Shown here in pieces: positions 1 through 7,221 of a stretch of 17,313 nucleotides of DNA. Origin of the DNA: Candidatus Elarobacter sp. (GTDB lineage Bacteria > Vulcanimicrobiota > Vulcanimicrobiia > Vulcanimicrobiales > Vulcanimicrobiaceae); assembly GCA_030150085.1 (NCBI GenBank), contig JASLGJ010000138.1, positions 1-17,313 of the forward strand. The letters are read 5' to 3'. A program made the translations under genes and the position numbers. Positions within the stretch are counted from its first letter, which is position 1, and every line of letters starts with the position of its first letter. The notes under the pieces are model-generated. The model ran no database searches and had not been told where the DNA came from. It worked only from the letters and a program-made list of their open reading frames with translations.

Positions 1-1
1 G

Positions 2-487
2 CGGGTCGGGCGGGGGCGGCGTGCCGAGCGCGAGCACGGCGTGCCGCCCGACCGCCACGGCCTCGCCGTGCGCGGCGATACACGCCCAGCCGGCGGCTTC
101 GCGGCGCAGGTCGACGACGTCGGCGACGAGCGGGTCGATGACGTGGCCGGCCTCGCGCGCGGCGGCCAGCAGCGCGCCGACGTAGGCCCCGAACAGCCGG
201 CGCGGCGCGTACGGCGCCGAGGGCAGCGCGTCGGCGTCGATCCCGGCCTCGTCGCGCAGCCAGCGCGCGAACGCGCCCGGATCGTCGGGAAACGCGCCCA
301 TCGCGCCGGCCGGCACGTTGAGCAGCGCCTCCCCGTGGCTGGCCGCGTAGGCCAGCCCGGTGCCGAACGCGCCGCGCCGGTCGAGCAGGGCCACGCGCAG
401 CGGGCGGGGGGCGAGCCGGGTGGCGTTGAGCGCGACCAGGGTGCCGGAGAACCCACCTCCGATCACCGCCACGTCGTACGGCGTCAC
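2..487 (-). CDS. FAD/NAD(P)-binding oxidoreductase, N-terminal part (cut by window start)
   Basis: The reverse strand is open from a GTG at 487 to the window edge, giving about 162 codons with no stop. The translation begins MTPYDVAVIGGGFSGTL, a Rossmann dinucleotide-binding fingerprint (GGGxSG) at residues 10-15. It continues with LLDRRGAFGTGLAYA, then LLNVPAG and FPDDPGAFARWL. This order matches the FAD-NAD(P)-binding family related to E. coli YdhS (NAD_binding_9 type). The substrate of that family is poorly known, so only a flavoprotein oxidoreductase is claimed. The GTG sits one base after the sdaA stop codon (489-491), so translation is probably coupled to sdaA and the gene is the last visible member of the ileS-sdaA unit. 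The C-terminal half lies outside the window. Confidence 0.8.
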   Translation of the reverse strand, partial: MTPYDVAVIGGGFSGTLVALNATRLAPRPLRVALLDRRGAFGTGLAYAASHGEALLNVPAGAMGAFPDDPGAFARWLRDEAGIDADALPSAPYAPRRLFGAYVGALLAAAREAGHVIDPLVADVVDLRREAAGWACIAAHGEAVAVGRHAVLALGTPPPPDP

Positions 488-488
488 C

Positions 489-1859
489 TCAGCACTCCAC
501 GACGCCGACGGCCAGGCCGCCGAGCGATGTCTCCTTGTACTTGGCCTGCATGTCCAGACCGGTGCGGTACATCACGTCGATCACCTGGTCGAGCGAGACG
601 TGGTGCTCGTCCTCCTCGCTCATCGCCATGCGCGCGGCGTGGATGGCGCGCACCGCGCCGACCGCGTTGCGCTCGATGCACGGAATCTGCACGAGGCCGC
701 CGATCGGGTCGCAGGTCATCCCCAAGCTGTGCTCCATCCCGATCTCGGCCGCGTACTCGACCTGCTCGTTGCTGCCGCCCAGCGCGGCGACGAGCCCGCC
801 CGCAGCCATCGAGCAGGCCACCCCGACCTCGCCCTGGCAGCCCACCTCGGCCCCGGAGATCGAGGCGTTCTCCTTGTAGAGCGCGCCGATCGCGGCCGCG
901 GTGAGGAAATAGCGGAACAGCCCCTCGGGGGTCGGCTTGGCGGTGTAGCGCTCGTAGTAGTGGCCGACGGCCGGCATGATGCCCGCCGCGCCGTTGGTCG
1001 GCGCGGTGACGACGCGCCCGCCCGCGGCGTTCTCCTCGTTGACCGCGATGGCGATCACGTTGACGTAGTCCATCGCGCCGAAGCCGTCGTCGCCGCCGGT
1101 CGCCGCGACCAGCTTGCGGTACAGCCGCGGCGCGCGGCGGCGCACGTTGAGCCCGCCGGGCAGGATGCCTTCGGTCGAGAGTCCCCGCTGCGCGCAGCGC
1201 TTCATCACGTCCCAGATCGTGTCGACGTACGCGCGCAGCTCGGCCTCGGGGCGCGCGGCGCGCTCGTTGGCCAGCACGACCTCCCAGATCGCCAGGCCCT
1301 CGCGGTTGGCTATCGCGAGCAGCTCGGCGGCCGAGGCGAACGGGTACGGCTGCGGTGCGGCGGCGCAGTCGCCCGTCGCCGGCACGCCGCTCTCGGTCTC
1401 GACGAAGCCGCCGCCCACCGAGTAGTACACTTCACCGTCGAGCGGCGCGCCGGCCTCGTCGAAGGCGCTGAGCCGCAGCGCGTTCGAGTGGTGCGGGAGC
1501 GTCTCGCGGCTGCGAAACACCAGGTCCGTCGCTTCGTCGAACGCGATCCGCCGCGTGCCGTTCAGGCGCAGCGCGCGCTCGGCCCGCACCTGCGCGACGA
1601 CGCGCTCGGCCTCGGCCGGATCGGTCGCGTCGGGGCGCAGCCCTTCGAGTCCGAGCAGCACCGCGCGGTCGGTGCCGTGCCCGCGCCCGGTCAGCGCCAG
1701 CGAGCCGTACAGCTCGACCAGCACGCGCGCGGTGCGCTCCAGCAGGCCGCGCTCGGCCAGGCGCGCGGCGAACGTGCCGGCCGCGCGCATCGGCCCGACG
1801 GTGTGCGAGCTCGACGGCCCCAGCCCCACCTTGAACAGGTCGAAGAAGCTCGTCCTCAC
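489..1859 (-). CDS. sdaA: L-serine ammonia-lyase (iron-sulfur type, single chain)
   Basis: The product (456 aa from GTG at 1859) deaminates L-serine to pyruvate and ammonia in the cytoplasm with a 4Fe-4S cluster. The N-terminal part has the family signature [11 protein letters not shown] (residues 14-24). The catalytic part has [11 protein letters not shown] (286-296), [20 protein letters not shown] (331-350), [14 protein letters not shown] (381-394) and [12 protein letters not shown] (440-451). Cys341, Cys383 and Cys394 match the three cluster cysteines of the family. The chain ends in a cysteine (Cys456), as in the Legionella enzyme, where the terminal cysteine is the fourth ligand and must be displaced by substrate. 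Length and domain order match the one-chain proteobacterial type, not the split alpha/beta type. The GTG start overlaps the ileS stop (GTGA), implying translational coupling. Confidence in the function is high. Confidence 0.95.
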   Translation of the reverse strand: MRTSFFDLFKVGLGPSSSHTVGPMRAAGTFAARLAERGLLERTARVLVELYGSLALTGRGHGTDRAVLLGLEGLRPDATDPAEAERVVAQVRAERALRLNGTRRIAFDEATDLVFRSRETLPHHSNALRLSAFDEAGAPLDGEVYYSVGGGFVETESGVPATGDCAAAPQPYPFASAAELLAIANREGLAIWEVVLANERAARPEAELRAYVDTIWDVMKRCAQRGLSTEGILPGGLNVRRRAPRLYRKLVAATGGDDGFGAMDYVNVIAIAVNEENAAGGRVVTAPTNGAAGIMPAVGHYYERYTAKPTPEGLFRYFLTAAAIGALYKENASISGAEVGCQGEVGVACSMAAGGLVAALGGSNEQVEYAAEIGMEHSLGMTCDPIGGLVQIPCIERNAVGAVRAIHAARMAMSEEDEHHVSLDQVIDVMYRTGLDMQAKYKETSLGGLAVGVVEC

Positions 1860-4710
1860 CGCGCGGCGCCTTGCGCCTCCAGCCCGCGCACGGTCCGGGC
1901 GCACGGCGCGCACAGCGTGGGGTGCTCGGGGTCGCTGCCCAGCGGCAGGTACTTCCAGCAGCGCTGGCACTTCTCGCCCGCCGCGGGCACGACGTCGACG
2001 CGCGGCCCGGCGCCGTCCTCGCCCGCGCCCAGCTCGGCACCCGCGGCGAGCTCGCGCAGCGCCGAGACGACCAGCGCCTCGCGCAGGCTGTCGCCCAGCC
2101 CCGCGAACCGCGCGTGGAGCGCCGCCGGCACGGTCACCAGCGCGTCGAGCTGGAAGTCGCGCGTGCCCTCCCGGGCCGCCACCTGGCCGCGCAGGCGCTT
2201 CAGTTCGTTCCACAGCTCGAGCTCGCCGGCGCCGGAGGCGGGGCGAAAAACGTGGCCCTTCTTCGGCAGCGCCAGATCGAAGACCGACGCGACCGTGCCG
2301 CGCAGGTCCTCGGGCAGGCTCTGCCAGGCTTCCTCCGCGGTGAACGAGAGGATCGGCGCGAGCAGCACGCACACGGTGCGGAAGATCTCCAGCAGCGCGG
2401 ATTGCGCGCTCGCCCGCCGCGCGGGAGCACCCGAGTAGAGCCGGTCCTTGAGCGCGTCGACGTAGAACCGCGACAGGTCGTCGACGTCGAAGCGCTGGAT
2501 CGCGACGTACGCATCGTGCAGGCGGAACGCGCGGTAGTGCTCGGCCACCTCGCCCGCGAACGCCTCGAGCGCGGCGAGCGCCAGCTGATCGAGCCGCTCC
2601 ATCCGCTCGTACGGCACGACGGTATCGCGCGTCAGACCGTGCAGCGAGCCCAGGAACCAGCGCAGGCGGTTGCGCAGGTTGCGGTAGACGTTGGCGACGT
2701 TCTCCAGCGTGCTCGCGCCCAGGCGAATGTCGCCGGTGAACTCGGTCGAGGCGACCCACAGGCGCAGCACGTCGGCGCCGTACTTTTGCATCGCCTCGTC
2801 GGCGCCGATGTAGTTGCCGGCCGACTTGTGCATGGCGCGGCCGTCCTGATCGACCACCCAGCCGGTCGAGATGACCTGCTTGTACGGCGGCGCGCCCTTG
2901 GTCGCGACCGCGGTGATCAGGTTGGAGCGAAACCAGCCGCGGTACTGGTCGCTGCCTTCGAGGAACGCGTCGGCCGGAAAGGTGCCCACCCGGTCTTGGA
3001 TGACCGCGCGCCAGCTCACCCCCGACTCGAACCAGATGTCGACGATGTTCGACTCCTTGCGGACGTGCCCGCCGCCGCACTTGGGGCAGCTCCAGCCCGG
3101 CGGCAGGAACGCTTCGACCGGCTCGGTCCACCACACGCCCGCGCCGTCCTTGCGAAAGCGCGCCGCGGCGTTGCGCGCGACGGCCGGGTCGAGCGTCGAC
3201 TCGCCGCAGTCCTCGCACACCACGGCCGGGATCGGCGTCCCCCACACGCGCTGGCGCGAGAGGCACCACTCGGGTGGTTGTCGACGATCTGCGTCATGCG
3301 CGTCTCGCCCCAGCCCGGCAGCCAGCTCACGCCGGGAAGCTGCTGCTCGATCGTGCGGCGCAGCCCGTTGGCGTCCATCGCCAAGAACCACTGCGCGGTG
3401 GCACGGTAGATGACCGGGTTCTTGCAGCGCCAGCAGTGCGGGTAGCTGTGCTCGTACGAGGCCGCGTACCAGAGCATGCCGCCCTCCCGCAGGCCCGCGA
3501 CGATGACCGGGTTGGCGTCGAACACCTGCAGGCCCGCGTACGGCCCGGCGCCCTCGTCGAACACGCCGCGGGCGTCGATCGGGACCAGCGTCGGCAGCCC
3601 GAAGCGCTGGCCGGTCTCGAAGTCGTCCGGCCCGCTGCCGGGCGCGGTGGTGACCGCGCCGGTGCCGGTGTCCAGCTCGACGTAGGGGGCGTCGACCAGC
3701 AACACGTCGCGGTCCATGAACGAGTGGCGCAGCGACGCGCCGACCAGTGCCGAGCCCGGCACCTGCGCCAGCAGCGTCGCGCGCGCGCCCGGCACGAGCG
3801 TGAACACGTCGGCCGCGCGGTCGACCGCCAGCACCAGCAGCTCGCTGGGCGCACCCTCGCGCTCGACCCGGTAGATGCCGTACGCCGCGTCGGCCGCGAA
3901 CGCCAGGCCGACTACGCCCGGCATCGACCAGGGCGTCGTGGTCCAGCACACCACCGAGAGCCGCTCGCCGCCGTCCAGCGCGTCCTCGCCTTGCACGGTT
4001 CCTTGGGCGCGCGCTCGGCCCACGATCTCCGCCCGCTGTTCGGGCGTGCCGGGGAAGCGGATGTAGATCTGGTGCGAGGTCTGTTCCTTGTACTCGATCT
4101 CGGCGTCGGCCAGCGCGGTCTCGTCGTACACGCACCACTGGGTCGGGCGCAGGCCCTTGTAGGTCTGCCCGGCCGCGGCCAGGTCGGCCAGCGTCTCGAC
4201 GATCGCTCCCTCGTACGCCGGCACGATCGTCATGTACGGGTCGTCGAAGTGGCCGAAGAGGCCCATCCGCAGCATCGAGGCGCGCTGGCGGTCGAGCCAG
4301 GACAGGGCGCGCTGCCTGCACTGCTCGCGCAGCTCCAGCGGGTCGATCTCGTGGTGCGAGCGCAGGCCCAGGTGCTTGAGCGTCTCGCGCTCGATCGGCA
4401 GCCCGTGCATGTCCCAGCCCGGGATGAAGTCCGCCCAGCGCCCGTCGAGCAGGTTGATCTTGACCAGCGCGTCCTTGAGGATGCGGTTGAGGAAGTGCCC
4501 CATGTGCAGCTCGCCGTTGGCGTACGGCGGGCCGTCGTGCAGGATGAAGGGCGAGCCCGAGGTGTTGGCCGCGAGGCGCTTGCGGTAGGTGTCTTGCTCG
4601 GCCCACCAGCGCACCCGGTCCGGCTCGCGCTTGGGTAGCTCGGCCCGCATCGGAAAGTCGGTCTTGGGCAGGTTGAGGGTCGAGCGGTAGTCGCGCGCGG
4701 TCTCAGGCAT
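1856..4710 (-). CDS. ileS: Isoleucyl-tRNA synthetase, interrupted by an apparent one-base deletion
   Basis: This class I synthetase charges tRNA-Ile. The reading frame from ATG at 4710 opens with STLNLPKTDFPMRAELPKRE and carries the HIGH-type motif HMGH (residues 69-72). It stays in frame to about 3272, then continues in another frame to the stop at 1856. Restoring one base gives IVDNHPEWCLSRQRVWG, the conserved catalytic segment, and a 951-residue protein of normal length. Downstream are a zinc ribbon (CEDC 499-502 and CPKC 542-545), DIWFESGVSW, the KMSKS counterpart AMHKS (626-630), an anticodon-binding region (DLSRFYVDALKDRLYS) and a C-terminal four-cysteine zinc site (C915, C918, C934, C937). 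In the CP1 editing domain TTT (257-259) and D363 remain. E. coli Asn250 is Val266, His333 is Thr354, and APGHG is APGSG. lspA does not follow; sdaA does. The frame break may be a sequence error. Confidence 0.93.
3268..3275 (-). other. Frameshift site inside ileS
   Basis: The minus strand reads CAC CCG AGT GG here, where the family requires His-Pro-Glu-Trp, that is CAC CCN GAG TGG. One base is missing. If the original was CACCCCGAG, the change is loss of one C from a run of four. Both flanking frames match the family right up to the site. The codons are not a canonical -1 slippery heptamer, so programmed frameshifting is unlikely. A base-calling or assembly error, or a recent slippage mutation, fits better. 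Confidence 0.85.
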
Positions 4711-4910
4711 CAGTCGCGGTCTTCGACGCCCGGCCCACGTCTTCCAGGCGTTCCTGCCGCGCCCGGGCGGCCCGCTTCCGGGCGGCGGAACCTGCCGGCT
4801 TGCCGGGCGGGCTCGCGCGGGTCACCCCGGCGAACCGAGAGTTCGGCCCGGTGCGAGGACTACCGGAACGCACTCTCAAAGCGCGCCTCGCACAGAGCTA
4901 CCAAGGTACC
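4711..4910. other. Divergent intergenic region between ileS and the beta-rich protein gene
   Basis: About 200 bases with no convincing gene. It must carry the promoters of both flanking genes, but no good -35/-10 pair stands out. A short perfect hairpin CGAAC-CGAGA-GTTCG lies at 4831-4845. I looked on the minus strand for a T-box, as often precedes ileS, and did not find the conserved TGGNACCGCG core. Confidence 0.5.
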
Positions 4911-4916
4911 GGAGGG
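4911..4916 (+). promoter_or_regulatory. Ribosome binding site deciding the start at 4923
   Basis: GGAGGG lies six bases before the ATG at 4923 and is one of the best Shine-Dalgarno matches in the window. The frame is open further upstream to 4800, but that extension is rich in Arg/Pro/Gly and lacks a comparable site. The 133-residue form is therefore preferred. Confidence 0.75.
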
Positions 4917-4922
4917 CTGCAC

Positions 4923-5324
4923 ATGGGGACCAAGCATACGGTGGACATTTATTTGACCGGAGTGTCGTCCAGCGTCGTCGCGGCGAACCCCGAGGACACC
5001 GTGCAGTGGTCGTGTCCGAGCGGCCCCTCCGATTCGGTCGACATCGGTTTCGCGAGCGGGGCCAGCATCACGTTCACCAGCAGCAACCCGTTCACGTCGA
5101 GCGTCGAGGGCGGCATCGACATCACGAACAACGGCACGAGCTCCACCTACACGATCTCCAGCGGAGCGCAGGGCACCTACTCGTACTCGGTCGTCACCAA
5201 GTACGAGGGCGCGACGTACGAAACGTACAGCGCGAGCATCCAGGTGACCGACGACATGATCATGAGCACCGGGGACGGCGGCGTCGTCGAAATACCGATG
5301 CCGACGGTGACCGGCGACTCGTAG
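4923..5324 (+). CDS. Small beta-rich protein of unknown function
   Basis: This is a 133-residue protein with no clear signal peptide or membrane segment. It is rich in Ser, Thr, Val and Gly with alternating beta-strand-like stretches: HTVDIYLTG, EDTVQWSC, ASITFTS, STYTISS, TYSYSVVTKY and YSASIQVTD. The layout (a V-x-W strand after PED and a late TYSYSV strand) resembles small Ig-like or cupredoxin-like domains. No His/Cys/Met copper-ligand set is apparent, and only one cysteine is present (Cys31). The C-terminus is acidic and Met/Pro-containing (DDMIMSTGDGG ... EIPMPTV). Base composition is visibly less GC-rich than its neighbours and codon choice is more mixed, which may mean a different expression class or transfer. 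It lies alone, divergent from ileS and convergent with the protease gene. I do not recognise the family. Confidence 0.75.
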   Translation: MGTKHTVDIYLTGVSSSVVAANPEDTVQWSCPSGPSDSVDIGFASGASITFTSSNPFTSSVEGGIDITNNGTSSTYTISSGAQGTYSYSVVTKYEGATYETYSASIQVTDDMIMSTGDGGVVEIPMPTVTGDS

Positions 5325-5342
5325 AGCCGAGCGGCGCGCGGG

Positions 5343-6059
5343 TTACGCCGCGGCGCCGGCCTCGAGATCGCGCGCCCGGCGCTCCTGGCTCCAGCCCTGG
5401 CGCAGCAGGAAGGCGCCGACGACCACGTACCAGCCGTAGGTCCAGGTGTGGGTGGCGGCGGTGACGAGCACGCCGGCCGCGACGAACAGCAGCGCGAAGG
5501 CGGTCGCGGTGCGCGCGGCGATCACGGTCGCGCCGGCGCGGTCGCGGCGGGCCCGCCAGAGCAGCGCGCGCAGCACCCGGCCGCCGTCCATCGGGTAGGC
5601 CGGGACGAGGTTGAACAGCGCCAGCACGCCGTTGGCCAGCGCGAGGTAGGCCACCGCGATGCCCAGCGGTCCGTCGCCCGCGCCGGGCAGGAGCCGTTCG
5701 AGCGCCATCAGCCCGCCGAACGCGGCCAGCCCGAGCAGCGCGCTGGCGGCCGGGCCGGCCAACGCGATCAGCGTCTCGGCGGCCGGCGTGGGCGGCTCGC
5801 GCTCCAGCGTCGCGACGCCGCCGAACAGGAACAGCGTGATCGCGGCGGTGCGCACGCCGAAGCGGCGCGCGGCCAGCGCGTGGGCCAGCTCGTGCGCGAT
5901 CACGCAGGCGAACAGGGCCAGCGCGCAGAGCGCGGCGAGCCGCAGCCCGACCGCGCGCGAGAGCGCCAAGGTCACGAACGCGTAGACGGCGAGCCACGAA
6001 ACGTGGGCGCCCACCCGAATGCCGAACAGCCGGCCCACTGTAAACGTCGCGCCCGCCAC
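5343..6059 (-). CDS. Site-2 protease family (M50) intramembrane zinc metalloprotease
   Basis: This is a 238-residue, multi-pass membrane protein. HELAH at residues 56-60 is the HExxH zinc motif inside a hydrophobic helix. The second signature NLVPAYPMDGG (150-160) supplies the zinc-binding Asp158. FGGVATLE (79-86) and ALAGPAASALLG (99-110) are also typical of the compact M50B group (the SpoIVFB-like branch). No PDZ or C-terminal CBS domain is present, so this is a minimal core. Such enzymes cleave transmembrane segments of regulatory or signal-derived substrates; the substrate here is unknown. The GTG start at 6059 is 19 bases after the csaB stop, making it the third gene of the DUF5693-csaB unit. 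An alternative GTG at 6038 would remove seven residues and leave the core intact. Confidence 0.9.
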   Translation of the reverse strand: MAGATFTVGRLFGIRVGAHVSWLAVYAFVTLALSRAVGLRLAALCALALFACVIAHELAHALAARRFGVRTAAITLFLFGGVATLEREPPTPAAETLIALAGPAASALLGLAAFGGLMALERLLPGAGDGPLGIAVAYLALANGVLALFNLVPAYPMDGGRVLRALLWRARRDRAGATVIAARTATAFALLFVAAGVLVTAATHTWTYGWYVVVGAFLLRQGWSQERRARDLEAGAAA

Positions 6060-6078
6060 GAGGACGCCGCTTCGCGCG

Positions 6079-7221
6079 CTAGCGGTCGGAGCCTGCCGCC
6101 TCGTGCGTGGCGCGCGTCACGAGTTCGTTCAAGACGTCGAAGTTGCGCTCGGCTAGCCGCTCCACTTCGGGACCGATCGCGCGCAGGTGCGCGGCCAGCT
6201 CGTCCCGCCGCGCCCAGGCCTCGTCGACCCGGCGCGCGATCTCGTCCGGCTTGGGCGGCGTCTCGCCCGGCACGAACAGCGGCCCGATCGGGTAGCGCAA
6301 GTCCTCGCACAGCGCGACGATCTTGGGATCGTAGGGCAGGGCCAAGAACGGCACGCCCAGGCGCGCGGCGATGATCAGCGCGTGCAGGCGCATCCCGATC
6401 ACCAGCGCAGCGCGCCCGATCACCTGCGCCGCTTGGCCGAGCGGGTAGTCGGGCAGCAGCACCGGGGTCGAGGCGCACTTGCGGATGATGTTGGTCGAGA
6501 CTTCCGCGTCGGGCGGGCCGCCCAGCGGCAGGAAGGCGACCCGCGCGCCGTGCTTGCCGGCCAGCCGGTCGAGGCCCTGGGCGAGCGCTTGCGCGGTCGC
6601 GTCGGCGCCCTGCCACTTGCGCGCCGACACGACGACCAGCGGGGCGTCGTCGCCGGCCAGCCCTTCGGCGGCGAAGTCGAGCGGCTCGCCGCCCGGCTCG
6701 AACAGGAAGACCGGGTCGGCGGTGCGCTCGACCGGCACCCCCGGCACCAGCGAGCTGAGCAGCGCGCGCGAGCGCTCGTCGCGCACCGTCGCGGCGCTCA
6801 AGCCCTTGCAGAAGTTGCGCACCATCGCGCGGCCCCAGAAGTCCAGCGGCCCGATCGACTGGGCGAACACCATGGTCGGTTTCCCCGCGCTCACCGCTTT
6901 GCGAATCACCCCGCTGTAGTAGAGCAGGCTGCGCAGGCTGGTGACGTTCTGCAGCAGCCCGCCCCCGCCCGAGAGCACGACGTCGGCCCGCTCGATCGCC
7001 TCGCGCACCCGCCCTACGTCCATCCGCGGGGTGGCCTCGACGCCGTAGGCGCGCGCGGTCTGGGCCGGGTCGCCCGAGAGCACGTCGACCGCGCAGTCCG
7101 GCCAGCGCGCGCGCAGCTTGTCGACGATCACCTCGAGCAGCGCCTCGTCGCCCAGGTTGCCGAAGCCGTAGTAGCCGCTGAGCAGGAAGCGCGTGCCCAC
7201 CGCCGCCCCGCCCGCCGTCAT
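6079..7221 (-). CDS. csaB: Polysaccharide pyruvyl transferase CsaB
   Basis: The 380-residue product belongs to the polysaccharide pyruvyl transferase family. CsaB adds ketal-linked pyruvate from phosphoenolpyruvate to secondary cell-wall polymers, which in many bacteria anchor SLH-domain S-layer proteins. Diagnostic segments are LLSGYYGFGNLGDEALL (residues 13-29), VVLSGGGGLLQ (81-91), FAQSIGPL (119-126), TVRDERSR (145-152), GMRLHALIIAARLGVPFLAL (276-295) and YDPKI (297-301). The fold is GT-B-like and cytoplasmic, with no signal peptide. The ATG at 7221 overlaps the stop of the DUF5693 gene (ATGA), so the two are translationally coupled. An internal GTG at residue 8 (MGTRFLL) could be an alternative start. 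The DUF5693-csaB pairing is recurrent in other phyla and supports the call. Confidence 0.93.
   Translation of the reverse strand: MTAGGAAVGTRFLLSGYYGFGNLGDEALLEVIVDKLRARWPDCAVDVLSGDPAQTARAYGVEATPRMDVGRVREAIERADVVLSGGGGLLQNVTSLRSLLYYSGVIRKAVSAGKPTMVFAQSIGPLDFWGRAMVRNFCKGLSAATVRDERSRALLSSLVPGVPVERTADPVFLFEPGGEPLDFAAEGLAGDDAPLVVVSARKWQGADATAQALAQGLDRLAGKHGARVAFLPLGGPPDAEVSTNIIRKCASTPVLLPDYPLGQAAQVIGRAALVIGMRLHALIIAARLGVPFLALPYDPKIVALCEDLRYPIGPLFVPGETPPKPDEIARRVDEAWARRDELAAHLRAIGPEVERLAERNFDVLNELVTRATHEAAGSDR

Noticed and set aside
360..2438. Long plus-strand open frame antisense to sdaA and the end of ileS
   Set aside because: The translation is Arg/Ala/His/Asp-rich low-complexity sequence typical of GC-rich antisense frames, while the opposite strand encodes clearly conserved enzymes.
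3262..3285. Programmed -1 ribosomal frameshifting in ileS
   Set aside because: A -1 slip would give the right protein, but the codons at the site (CAC CCG) do not re-pair in the -1 frame as a slippery heptamer requires.
4711..4922. Possible T-box riboswitch upstream of ileS
   Set aside because: The minus strand has a GGGGTGACCCGCG stretch that superficially resembles the T-box core, but the TGGN segment is missing and no specifier stem or antiterminator could be laid out.
5331..5351. Terminator between the beta-rich protein gene and the protease gene
   Set aside because: GCGGCG and CGCCGC could form a 6-bp stem, but there is no T-run and such pairings are expected by chance at this GC content.
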